From: Bacillota bacterium
GTDB taxonomy: Bacteria; Bacillota; Clostridia; Tissierellales; Sedimentibacteraceae
Direction of reading: 5' to 3'
Length of the DNA stretch: 23,919 bases
Assembly (NCBI GenBank): GCA_023416855.1
Contig: JAEZGU010000206.1
Location: forward strand, 1-23,919
Part shown: positions 1 through 5,997 of the stretch, piece after piece
Numbering within the stretch: the first letter of the stretch is position 1
How the letters are laid out: every line of letters starts with the position of its first letter
Notes under the pieces: generated by a model
The model's input: only the letters and a program-made list of their open reading frames with translations
Told to the model about the DNA's origin: nothing
Databases searched by the model: none
Program-made: the position numbers and the translations under genes

Positions 1-1
1 T

Positions 2-124
2 AGTGTTATGAACAATCTCCTTGAAGCTTTATCAAATCCATTTGAATACAACAAAGATTACTTAGAGTATATGAAACTTCCACCTTCAACAACATGTCCA
101 TACAGAACATACTGCGGAACATAA
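2..124 (+). CDS. selO: C-terminal fragment, probable SelO (YdiU/UPF0061) protein adenylyltransferase
   Basis: Only the last 40 codons are in the window, in the frame that starts at base 2; the gene enters from the left edge. The visible tail reads ...NPFEYNKDYLEYMKLPP... and ends in RTYCGT. From memory, Firmicutes SelO proteins (pseudokinase-fold enzymes that transfer AMP from ATP to protein Ser/Thr/Tyr) end with an NP(F/Y)-Y-N region and a terminal (F/Y)CGT, the counterpart of the Cys- or Sec-containing C-terminus of other SelO proteins. The catalytic domain lies outside the window, so the assignment rests on the tail alone. The stop is followed 31 bases later by a hairpin terminator, so this gene ends its transcription unit. 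Confidence 0.5.
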   Translation, partial: SVMNNLLEALSNPFEYNKDYLEYMKLPPSTTCPYRTYCGT

Positions 125-155
125 TTAATTAAAGAATTATCACATAAAAATTTAT

Positions 156-190
156 AAAAAGCTTTCATTTTTTTAATGATAGCTTTTTTA
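156..190 (+). terminator. Rho-independent terminator after the selO-like gene
   Basis: AAAAAGCT (156-163) pairs with AGCTTTTT (181-188). Inside it, TCATT (165-169) pairs with AATGA (175-179) around a T5 loop, separated by one T-T mismatch. The 3' arm ends in a T run. It lies between the stop at 124 and the tRNA promoter at 243, so it separates the two units. Confidence 0.65.
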
Positions 191-242
191 ATTATAACAA
201 CTAGTGTATGATGGCTAAATATATTGAAAACACTGAAAATAA

Positions 243-270
243 TTGACAAACAATTAGAAAGTGCTATAAT
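243..270 (+). promoter_or_regulatory. Sigma-A type promoter of tRNA-Pro (and probably niaR)
   Basis: Perfect -35 TTGACA (243-248) and perfect -10 TATAAT (265-270) separated by 16 bases, 11 bases upstream of the tRNA 5' end. No other good promoter lies between here and niaR. Confidence 0.8.
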
Positions 271-281
271 AAAATTATTGT

Positions 282-355
282 CGGGGTGTAGCGAAGCTTG
301 GTATCGCGCATGGTTCGGGACCATGAGGCCGAAGGTTCAAATCCTTTCACTCCGA
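282..355 (+). tRNA. tRNA-Pro, anticodon CGG
   Basis: A 74-base cloverleaf. The acceptor arm CGGGGTG (282-288) pairs with CACTCCG (348-354), with one G-T pair. The anticodon stem CATGG (309-313)/CCATG (321-325) encloses the loop TTCGGGA, giving anticodon CGG (316-318), which reads the Pro codon CCG. The T arm contains GGTTCAAATCC. The discriminator is A (355) and no CCA is encoded. CCG should be a rare codon in such an AT-rich genome. There is no terminator between the tRNA and niaR 30 bases downstream. Confidence 0.95.
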
Positions 356-385
356 TATTTTAGTATCTAAGTATGAGGTGATGGT

Positions 386-898
386 ATGAATTCAGAGAAA
401 CGCAGAGAACAAATTGAATTAATATTAAAGGAAAGCACTGAACCTATAACTGCAACAACCTTAGCAAAGAAATTTTCTGTTAGTCGTCAAGTAATAGTAG
501 GTGATATAGCATTAATGCGAGCTGCGGGATCAGAAATATCAGCCACACCAAGGGGATATATATTTGAACAGGATATAGATAGTCTATTAAGCTTTACAAT
601 TGCATGTCAACATGACAATGAAAATATGTACAAGGAGCTTTATTTAATTGTCGATAACGGAGGAACGATAATCGATGTTACGGTAGAGCATCCCGTATAT
701 GGTGAAATATCAGGAGAACTTAGAATTTCTTCAAGATATGAAGTTGATATGTTTATTGAAAAGATTAAAGCTAATCAAGCTCAACCATTGATGAAATTAA
801 CTGGCGGTATACATCTTCATAAAATTAAGTGCAATACTGAAAATGAAAAGAAAAGAATTATAGAAGCGTTGAGAAAAGAACAAATAGTATTAGAATAA
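386..898 (+). CDS. niaR: NiaR, niacin-responsive transcriptional repressor (HTH + 3H domain)
   Basis: 170 aa, the usual length for NiaR (YrxA). Residues about 5-58 form a DeoR/HTH_11-type winged helix (TTLAKKFSVSRQVIVGDIALMRAAG). Residues about 70-168 form the 3H domain. H76, E84, H143 and H145 have the same spacing (+8, +67, +69) as the metal ligands I recall for the Thermotoga NiaR structure, so metal binding is likely intact; H102 is a further conserved His. The family represses NAD biosynthesis and niacin uptake genes when nicotinic acid is available. The ATG has a GAGGTG ribosome binding site at 376-381. It lies directly upstream of a niacin transporter gene carrying a palindromic operator, which supports the function. 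It seems to depend on the tRNA-Pro promoter. Confidence 0.93.
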   Translation: MNSEKRREQIELILKESTEPITATTLAKKFSVSRQVIVGDIALMRAAGSEISATPRGYIFEQDIDSLLSFTIACQHDNENMYKELYLIVDNGGTIIDVTVEHPVYGEISGELRISSRYEVDMFIEKIKANQAQPLMKLTGGIHLHKIKCNTENEKKRIIEALRKEQIVLE

Positions 899-908
899 GA
901 TTATACTG

Positions 909-937
909 TTGACAATTTGCATTTTATTTATTATAAT
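909..937 (+). promoter_or_regulatory. Promoter of the niacin transporter gene
   Basis: -35 TTGACA (909-914) and -10 TATAAT (932-937) are both perfect and separated by 17 bases; the predicted start point is near 944. The -10 hexamer overlaps the TTG at 937, which argues against translation from there. Confidence 0.85.
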
Positions 938-949
938 TGTACAAACAGA

Positions 950-966
950 TGTCAAGACACTTGACA
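950..966 (+). promoter_or_regulatory. Probable NiaR operator, perfect 7-bp inverted repeat
   Basis: TGTCAAG-ACA-CTTGACA is a perfect inverted repeat just downstream of the predicted transcription start. It resembles the TGTC/GACA-rich sites I associate with NiaR regulons in Firmicutes. Its place between promoter and transporter start, next to niaR itself, makes repression by NiaR the simplest reading; this is inferred, not shown. Confidence 0.75.
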
Positions 967-993
967 AGACAATTGAAAAGGAAAGGACAGAAA

Positions 994-1560
994 ATGACAA
1001 GAAATAATAAATTGAATTCAATGTTAATTTCAGCACTTCTTTGTTCAATAGGAATAGTAATTCCTATAATTTCTCCTATTAAAATAACAATGGAGCCTGC
1101 ATCCTTTACATTAGCAAGTCATGTAGCGATATTTATTGCTATGTTTTTATCTCCATTAACAGCTGTTTTTGTAGCACTTGGTACATCTGTTGGTTTTATG
1201 ATGGCAGGATTTCCAATCGTTGTAGTATTAAGAGCGGCATCTCATATAATTTTTGCATATATAGGAGCATTATATTTAAAGAAGTTTCCAAACACACTTA
1301 ATACATTTAAACAATCACATATTTTTTCTTTTATAATTTCTTTAATCCATGCCATATGCGAGGTAGCAATAGTTTCTGTATTTTATTTTGACAATAACAT
1401 GAGTTCAGGCTATTATGCTAAAGGATTTTTAATTTCTGTTGTTTTATTAGTTGGAGTGGGAACTGCTGTACACAGTATGGTAGATTTCTATCTTGCACAA
1501 GCAATATGGAAGCCCGTTACGAAGGCTGTGAAAATTCCAAAAGAGATAAATGCACATTGA
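994..1560 (+). CDS. niaX: Niacin ECF transporter S component (NiaX-like)
   Basis: 188 aa with about six hydrophobic segments, an S-component-type integral membrane protein for niacin capture that would work with the shared EcfA/A'/T energising module encoded elsewhere. An N-terminal stretch TRNNKLNSMLISALLCSIGIV and long hydrophobic helices are typical of this family. I chose the ATG at 994 with AAAGGA just upstream (982-987); the longer frame from TTG 937 overlaps the -10 box and operator and adds a basic, non-family N-terminus. The niacin specificity comes mainly from the neighbouring niaR and the operator at 950-966. A hairpin terminator follows. Confidence 0.82.
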   Translation: MTRNNKLNSMLISALLCSIGIVIPIISPIKITMEPASFTLASHVAIFIAMFLSPLTAVFVALGTSVGFMMAGFPIVVVLRAASHIIFAYIGALYLKKFPNTLNTFKQSHIFSFIISLIHAICEVAIVSVFYFDNNMSSGYYAKGFLISVVLLVGVGTAVHSMVDFYLAQAIWKPVTKAVKIPKEINAH

Positions 1561-1576
1561 GTATATATGAACAACT

Positions 1577-1598
1577 AAAACGGCTTAGCCGTTTTTTT
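1577..1598 (+). terminator. Rho-independent terminator after niaX
   Basis: AAAACGGC (1577-1584), loop TTA, GCCGTTTT (1588-1595), continuing into a T run. Confidence 0.9.
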
Positions 1599-1634
1599 AT
1601 TTTCATTATTATGGTAATTGCATATATTTAGTGT

Positions 1635-1640
1635 TATAAT
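1635..1640 (+). promoter_or_regulatory. -10 box upstream of the DUF2007 gene
   Basis: TATAAT at 1635-1640, 25 bases before the start codon. No convincing -35 at the right distance, so only the -10 is supported. Confidence 0.4.
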
Positions 1641-1665
1641 AAACAAAATGATATGGAGGTTTAAT

Positions 1666-1896
1666 ATGTCAAACGAAGAACTGTTAATTTCTAATCTGAA
1701 TAATATGGAAGCTCAAATTATAATATCAAAATTAAAATCATACGGTATTCCGGTATTGAAAAAATCAAAGGGAACAGGGGAGCTTATGGAAATATATACT
1801 GGAGTGAATATGTACGGCATAGACATTTATGTTCCTTCAGATATGATTGATTTAGCAAAAGAGCTGCTAAAACCGTTAAAAGAAGAAGATGATTAA
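1666..1896 (+). CDS. DUF2007-type small protein
   Basis: 76 aa, starting at the ATG at 1666 with GGAGG at 1655-1659; the longer frame from 1618 runs through the -10 box. The pattern ELLISNLNNMEAQIIISKLKSYGIPV, a Gly-rich middle (GTGELMEIYTG..MYGIDIYV) and a terminal helix DMIDLAKELLK matches the short alpha-beta fold of DUF2007 ('putative signal transducing protein'). Related domains often form a cytosolic tail on other proteins; here it stands alone. No catalytic residues are evident and no function can be given. The next gene starts 21 bases after its stop, so the two are probably co-transcribed. Confidence 0.75.
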   Translation: MSNEELLISNLNNMEAQIIISKLKSYGIPVLKKSKGTGELMEIYTGVNMYGIDIYVPSDMIDLAKELLKPLKEEDD

Positions 1897-1917
1897 GAAT
1901 AATGGGGGTGGAAAATT

Positions 1918-2406
1918 ATGAGCAAGGATCTTGTTGCAAGTTTAGTACTAATAGTGATTGGTGTTTTAGCGGCAATTTTACTGTTTGCTGAAATATATAA
2001 AATAAATAAACAAGCGAAGCTAATTATCAAGATGAATAGAAGTATTGTTAGTTTATTGATTTGGGCATTATTATTAGTTACTTGGTTATTTATTTTTGTT
2101 AACAATATTTTGAATGGTTATAAGGATATATTTAGAGAAATTTTTTTGCCTGTATTGTGGATTTTAATTGCTTCGTTTAATGCGTTGCAAAGCTATAGAG
2201 GTTCTGAAATAAGGGAGGACGGCATATACCATCAAAGGAATTATTTTAGTTGGGACTCTTTGAAGGGATACTCATGGATTTCACCTATAGAATTAAGGTT
2301 ACATACAAATGGAAAATATAATAGAAAAATTGTTGTTAAAAGAGAACTAAAATCTGAAATTGATGAAGTATTAAAACAATATTTAAGTGAGTTTACTTAT
2401 AAATAA
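1918..2406 (+). CDS. Membrane protein with a C-terminal DUF5673-like domain
   Basis: 162 aa. Hydrophobic segments lie at about 7-24, 44-62 and 75-90, giving three membrane helices, followed by a cytosolic tail that contains SEIREDGIYHQRNYFSWDSLKGYSW and a short beta-rich stretch ending in a helix (ELKSEIDEVLKQYL). The I-x-x-x-GI-x-x...W-x-x-I/L-x-x-Y-x-W pattern is that of DUF5673/YcxB-like PH-fold tails on small membrane proteins. Ribosome binding site GGGGGTGG at 1904-1911. Function unknown. Confidence 0.7.
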   Translation: MSKDLVASLVLIVIGVLAAILLFAEIYKINKQAKLIIKMNRSIVSLLIWALLLVTWLFIFVNNILNGYKDIFREIFLPVLWILIASFNALQSYRGSEIREDGIYHQRNYFSWDSLKGYSWISPIELRLHTNGKYNRKIVVKRELKSEIDEVLKQYLSEFTYK

Positions 2407-2480
2407 ATAAAAATTCTCATAGGCTTCTATAATTAGCGGATATCAATAAATTAATAATATTAAAAGAAAGTGAGGTCTTT

Positions 2481-2618
2481 ATGTTTGGTCGAGCAAGTTT
2501 TGTAGGATTGTTTATATTGCCAATTACAATTATAATACCCATAGTTATTTTATATTTTGTCATTAAGTTAGCTGTTAAAAATGCAATAAAGGAATTGAAA
2601 AATGAAAATATCATTTAA
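2481..2618 (+). CDS. Small hydrophobic protein, 45 aa
   Basis: A short gene: ATG at 2481, stop at 2616-2618, with AGTGAGGT (2469-2476) at correct spacing. The product has one strongly hydrophobic helix (residues about 8-32) followed by a basic/acidic tail KNAIKELKNENII. The pattern ...ILYFVIKLAVKNAI... recalls the small DUF6019-type peptides seen in Clostridia and Bacilli, but that is a weak memory-based match. It sits between the DUF5673-like gene and a convergent gene, and a hairpin terminator starts at its stop codon, which supports real expression. Confidence 0.55.
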   Translation: MFGRASFVGLFILPITIIIPIVILYFVIKLAVKNAIKELKNENII

Positions 2619-2648
2619 AAGAAATTGAGTTATATCAATTTCTTTTTT
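2617..2648. terminator. Bidirectional terminator between convergent genes
   Basis: AAAAGAAATTGA (2617-2628), loop GTTATA, TCAATTTCTTTT (2635-2646): 12 perfect pairs with T runs on both strands. It overlaps the stop codons of the 45-aa gene (plus) and the LysE-type gene (minus), so it serves both. Confidence 0.85.
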
Positions 2649-3231
2649 AATAGAACAATGAAAAAGCGCAGTATATTAGGAGTAATGCCAAAACAATGTT
2701 AATAGTCTTTTCATTTTTGATAAATATTTTTTGGAATACTGTTCCAAATAATGACCAGCAACATGTTGATATAAATCCTATAAATGCAAGTAAAAAAGAA
2801 ATCAACACCAAAGTATACCAAGACTGATAATATGGTACTATAAAAGTAGATAGAATTGTAAACCCGTAAAGTATAACCTTTACATTAACAAATTGTAAAA
2901 TGACTGCTGCCCACATGGATACAACATGCTTTTCATCATCATTTGTATTACGTGGTTTATTTTTGAATATTTTCCATGCCAGCCATAAAATATAGGTGGC
3001 ACCAACATATGTTATAAAAGGTTTTATAGAAGGAATTAAACTAAATAAAGTTACACTGAAAAAACTACATAAAAGCATTATAATAAAGAATCCTACAAAA
3101 ACACCTATGTTAAAGGATAAGCTTTTTTTGAATCCAAATTTAGTTGCATTTGACATTGACATAATATTATTAGGTCCCGGTGTAAAAGTTGAAATAAATA
3201 CATATGATAGAAAAGCAGATAAATTAGGCAT
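2647..3231 (-). CDS. LysE/RhtB-family amino-acid exporter
   Basis: 194 aa, six predicted membrane helices, the normal size for this family. The N-terminal signature FTPGPNNIMSMSNATKFGFKKS (residues about 16-37) is the typical PGPNN motif of LysE/RhtB transporters, and the overall pattern is close to the cysteine/O-acetylserine exporter EamB (YfiK) branch. Such proteins export amino acids or derivatives using the proton gradient; the substrate here cannot be told from sequence. The start has GGAGG seven bases upstream on the minus strand. It is separated from the RsgA-like gene by a strong terminator, so it is a single-gene unit. Confidence 0.85.
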   Translation of the reverse strand: MPNLSAFLSYVFISTFTPGPNNIMSMSNATKFGFKKSLSFNIGVFVGFFIIMLLCSFFSVTLFSLIPSIKPFITYVGATYILWLAWKIFKNKPRNTNDDEKHVVSMWAAVILQFVNVKVILYGFTILSTFIVPYYQSWYTLVLISFLLAFIGFISTCCWSLFGTVFQKIFIKNEKTINIVLALLLIYCAFSLFY

Positions 3232-3287
3232 ATTTAACCTCCAATTAATAGGAATATATTATCATTTTATTAGTAATAGTACAAGTT

Positions 3288-3321
3288 AAAAAACCGGATG
3301 TCTAATGGCATCCGGTTTTTT
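3288..3321. terminator. Strong terminator between the RsgA-like and LysE-type genes
   Basis: A6-CCGGATG (3288-3300), loop TCTAATGG, CATCCGG-T6 (3309-3321). Thirteen base pairs with A/T tracts on both sides make it functional on either strand; on the minus strand it ends the RsgA-like gene. Confidence 0.9.
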
Positions 3322-3351
3322 AAATAGGAGGAGGAAAATGTATATTCTGAA

Positions 3352-4077
3352 TTAAAGTATGTCTGCAAATTTGCTTAATATATTAATATTTTCTATTCCA
3401 AGTTCGCGCATTTCCGGAGTATCTATTAAAATACCTCCATCTGGAAGCAATGAAAGTTGATTAATTAAATTAACATTTTCAAATAGTTCATTGATCATTT
3501 TTATTTTGTCATGCTCTGGTCCAATAAATATTACAGTTTGACCATCGTGTATACAACCTTTGATTTTTGCTTTTTCTTTTGATATATCTGAAGATTTTAT
3601 TACTTTCATATCTTTTGTTAAGTCATTTATTTCATTTATTATATTAATAGGTATGTCTGATTTAAATTTGTTTAAGACTACTATTGTTTCAGTATTTAAA
3701 TTTTCTGCTATGCTAATATATGCTTTTAATTTTTCAGTGTGAAAATCATTTGTAAGAGATATCATAATAAAAACTATGTCTATATTCGCAGCAATGACAT
3801 AATCTGAATTAGCATCCCATTCTCCTTTGCGTATAAGTTTATTTTTTCTGTTTATAATTTTAGATATATAATTAATACTATTTTTTGTTTCAATGTTTAC
3901 AAAATCACCGATTACAGGGTATTCAGTTAAATTGTTTGATATTTCAGCTTTTACTTCACTTGAATTTGTAATTATTATATATGTATTATTGCTTTTTGCT
4001 ATTACCCTACCAACATTTTCATTGTTTATTATTTTAATATTTTGGCTGTTGAAACCGTATTTTTTCATATTGCACAT
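3352..4077 (-). CDS. RsgA-like protein, GTPase motifs degenerate (pseudo-GTPase)
   Basis: 241 aa, against about 290-350 for RsgA (YjeQ), the circularly permuted GTPase that matures the 30S subunit. Recognisable order: N-terminal OB-like part (20-85), then RKGEWDANSDYVIAANIDIVFIMISL, the G4 region VVLNKFKSD (133-141) where NKxD has become NKFK, GQTVIFIGPEHDKIKMINEL (179-198) where the P-loop GxSGVGKS is gone, and GGILIDTPEMRELGIEN (214-230) where DTPG is DTPE. The switch segment with RHTTTHRE is deleted and the protein stops at FADIL, before the zinc-finger domain. The reading frame is intact and has a good AAGGAGA site before the ATG, so it looks like a maintained non-GTPase paralogue rather than a fresh pseudogene. 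It is divergent from an HTH-cupin regulator. Confidence 0.75.
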   Translation of the reverse strand: MCNMKKYGFNSQNIKIINNENVGRVIAKSNNTYIIITNSSEVKAEISNNLTEYPVIGDFVNIETKNSINYISKIINRKNKLIRKGEWDANSDYVIAANIDIVFIMISLTNDFHTEKLKAYISIAENLNTETIVVLNKFKSDIPINIINEINDLTKDMKVIKSSDISKEKAKIKGCIHDGQTVIFIGPEHDKIKMINELFENVNLINQLSLLPDGGILIDTPEMRELGIENINILSKFADIL

Positions 4078-4146
4078 AAAAGGTCTCCTTATAAAAATAT
4101 AATATTTTCTCTATATATAATAGGGCAAATTCGGTTTTTTTATTCA

Positions 4147-4175
4147 TTGACTAATCAAACAATTTGGAGTAAGAT
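4147..4175 (+). promoter_or_regulatory. Promoter of the HTH-cupin gene
   Basis: -35 TTGACT (4147-4152), 17-base spacer, -10 TAAGAT (4170-4175), about 35 bases before the ATG at 4210. Confidence 0.6.
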
Positions 4176-4183
4176 TTTCTTAC
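4169..4183 (+). promoter_or_regulatory. Inverted repeat over the -10 box, possible operator
   Basis: GTAAGA-TTT-TCTTAC is a perfect 6-bp inverted repeat overlapping the predicted -10. Its place suggests autoregulation by the HTH-cupin protein, or shared control with the divergent RsgA-like gene. Inferred only. Confidence 0.45.
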
Positions 4184-4209
4184 AATTCACCGGAAGGAGA
4201 CCAGTGTTA

Positions 4210-4749
4210 ATGGATGGCAATAAACTTAGAAAATTAAGAAAAATCAAGGATATGACTATTGACAATCTATCGGAAAAAACCGGGTTCACATCAAGCTATA
4301 TTTCTCAAGTTGAAAGAAATTTAATAGAGCCATCTTTAACTGCTTTAGGTAAAATATGCAAAGTTTTAAATGTTTCTCCATATTATTTTTTAGATGATGG
4401 AAGCAGTGTAATAGTGACGCGAAAAGAAGAAAGACAAAGATTGTTTGTTTCAGAAAAAGATATGGAATTAGAATATCTCTTGCCTATAGAAAGCGAAAAT
4501 AGCAAAGTAAAATTAAAAATATATAAATTTTCATTAAACCCGGGCAAATGGGATAATGATAAATTTTCTATAATAGATTCTGACAAATGTGTAATAATAA
4601 TAAAAGGAAAATTGATTGTAACATTTTCTGATTATAATGAAATATTAGATGAAGGTGACAGTCTTTACATAAGCTCATATGTACCGCATAAGTTATTTAA
4701 TCCTTCGGATGAAAGAGCAGAAGTAATTTGTATCATAACACCATCATAA
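4210..4749 (+). CDS. HTH (XRE)-cupin transcriptional regulator
   Basis: 179 aa from the ATG at 4210, with AAGGAGA (4194-4200) nine bases upstream; the frame extends further 5' but that part covers the promoter. Residues 6-60 are a lambda-repressor-like HTH (LRKLRKIKDMTIDNLSEKTG / YISQVERNLIEPSLTALGKI). Residues about 105-178 are a small cupin barrel. The first cupin motif lacks the HxH metal ligands (PGKWDNDKFS), while the second keeps EGDSLYISSYVPHKLFNPS with H160 and N164. This architecture is that of PuuR/SinR-like cupin regulators, whose barrel senses a small ligand. It is divergent from the RsgA-like gene and 15 bases upstream of a 57-aa gene. Confidence 0.85.
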   Translation: MDGNKLRKLRKIKDMTIDNLSEKTGFTSSYISQVERNLIEPSLTALGKICKVLNVSPYYFLDDGSSVIVTRKEERQRLFVSEKDMELEYLLPIESENSKVKLKIYKFSLNPGKWDNDKFSIIDSDKCVIIIKGKLIVTFSDYNEILDEGDSLYISSYVPHKLFNPSDERAEVICIITPS

Positions 4750-4764
4750 AAAACGAGGTGAAAT

Positions 4765-4938
4765 ATGGAGAAGAAATTTGAAGAAATAAAAGAAGAATTT
4801 ATTAATGCAAGCTTAGAAGAAAAAATTAGAATTTATTCAACTACACAAGGGCTAACAGTAGAACAATTCAAAGAATTATTGGCATACTTTCCAATTAAGT
4901 ATTTAGATAAACTTGAAGAAGCTGTAAATGGAATTTAA
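4765..4938 (+). CDS. Small acidic protein, 57 aa, unknown
   Basis: ATG at 4765 preceded by GAGGTG (4755-4760), 15 bases after the regulator's stop, and followed by a long hairpin; clearly a gene although short. The product is acidic and predicted all-helical: two charged helices around a TTQGLTVEQFKELLAYFPIKYLDKL core. I do not recognise the family. Its tight link to the HTH-cupin gene suggests a shared role, perhaps as a partner of the regulator. Confidence 0.7.
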   Translation: MEKKFEEIKEEFINASLEEKIRIYSTTQGLTVEQFKELLAYFPIKYLDKLEEAVNGI

Positions 4939-4943
4939 TTTTT

Positions 4944-4980
4944 AGACTATTTAAAACATATGTTTTAAATAGTCTTTATT
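4944..4980 (+). terminator. 32-bp perfect palindrome, probable terminator
   Basis: Bases 4944-4975 form a perfect palindrome centred on CATATG (4957-4962), 16 bp per arm, followed by TTATTTTA. It starts six bases after the 57-aa gene's stop. The GC content is low and the loop minimal for a terminator, so a protein-binding site is an alternative. Confidence 0.6.
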
Positions 4981-5034
4981 TTAATATATGTATAAAATCA
5001 TTAAATTTGGTAATAATTACTATGAGGTGATTTT

Positions 5035-5928
5035 ATGATTCATAATAGGAAATTCAAATCAATTTTTATAAAGGAAGCAATTGGATCCAGAAATTATTTA
5101 AGCTATAGAACAGACTTGGTTTTATATAAGGTTTTATTAAGTATATTGGTGTTCTTGGCCATATTTCTTATTTCCGATGATATAAATTTGTCTTTTTTAA
5201 TTTCAGCAGAAGTATTTTTGATTTTTACTTTAATTAATAAATTAAATGTTGACAGAAAAATAAGTGAAGGCGAAAGTCAAATTATATTAAAACGGAAGAA
5301 AGAACATTTTAAAAAGAAACTTGAGGAAATAAATATAAATGACTTTGAACTTTTAATTGGTTTTTTGTTTGAAAAACAAGGATGCAAAAACTTTATAAAA
5401 AAAGGGAGACACATGTATTTATCTGAAAAAGAAGGTCTCATTAATTGCATCAAAATTTACAGATTATATGAAAATATTGAGCTGGAAAGAATAGATGTTA
5501 GAAATTTAGTGACTTATATGTGTCAAAATAATATTCGAATAGGTTACTTAGTAACCACAGGTGTATTAAGTAAAAACGCAATAGATCTTCTTGAAAACTT
5601 TAAAGATAGATTAGATATAACAGTTATTGATTTAGACGGCTTGTTTACTATGATGGAAGAGATAGATATTTTGCCTGAGGATGAATATTTTTATAACAAG
5701 GTTTATGAAGAAGAAAGCATAAAAACTAAAGATTTTGATATAAAAAAGAATGTGTTAGATAATAAGAAAATTATTATGTATATTTTATCTGCTTTATTTT
5801 TCTTTGCTACTTCAATGATTATGCCTGAAAACAACATATCAAGATACATCTCATATTATTTTATATTATTGACAGTAATAAATATAGCATATTTTGTTTG
5901 GAGTAAATATATAACGTTAAATAATTAA
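5035..5928 (+). CDS. Membrane protein with degenerate Mrr-like nuclease-fold domain
   Basis: 297 aa. Two membrane helices at about 30-48 and 51-68, a basic linker (IILKRKKEHFKKKLEE), a soluble domain at about 102-212, and two more helices at about 246-263 and 271-290. The soluble domain follows the Mrr-cat pattern: FELLIGFLFEKQGCKN, then a beta-hairpin, IYRLYENIELERIDVRNLVTYM, IGYLVTTGVLSKNAIDLLEN and ITVIDLDGLFTMM. The catalytic D...(Q/E)xK is altered: the strand reads NCIKIYR, keeping the Lys (K140) but with Cys for Gln/Glu, and the upstream GxDxGID loop is replaced by GRHMYLSEKEG. A nuclease is therefore doubtful; a membrane-tethered sensor or binding module is possible. GAGGTGAT ribosome binding site; single-gene unit. 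Confidence 0.65.
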   Translation: MIHNRKFKSIFIKEAIGSRNYLSYRTDLVLYKVLLSILVFLAIFLISDDINLSFLISAEVFLIFTLINKLNVDRKISEGESQIILKRKKEHFKKKLEEININDFELLIGFLFEKQGCKNFIKKGRHMYLSEKEGLINCIKIYRLYENIELERIDVRNLVTYMCQNNIRIGYLVTTGVLSKNAIDLLENFKDRLDITVIDLDGLFTMMEEIDILPEDEYFYNKVYEEESIKTKDFDIKKNVLDNKKIIMYILSALFFFATSMIMPENNISRYISYYFILLTVINIAYFVWSKYITLNN

Positions 5929-5936
5929 TTTATTAG

Positions 5937-5965
5937 TTGAAATAATATCTTTTGTGTATTATAAT
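5937..5965 (+). promoter_or_regulatory. Promoter of pduL
   Basis: -35 TTGAAA (5937-5942), 17-base spacer, -10 TATAAT (5960-5965). Confidence 0.7.
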
Positions 5966-5997
5966 TTTTTTAAGATCATATTTATGCGGAGGATAAG

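Noticed and set aside
58..324. 88-aa open frame on the minus strand
   Set aside because: It crosses the selO terminator, the tRNA promoter and half the tRNA; no ribosome binding site.
937..993. Longer niaX reading frame from a TTG at 937
   Set aside because: It overlaps the -10 box and the operator, and adds a basic segment atypical for S components; ATG 994 has a proper ribosome binding site.
4042..4209. Longer HTH-cupin reading frame
   Set aside because: The extension covers the divergent gene's start, the promoter and the operator-like repeat; ATG 4210 has AAGGAGA at the right distance and begins at the HTH.
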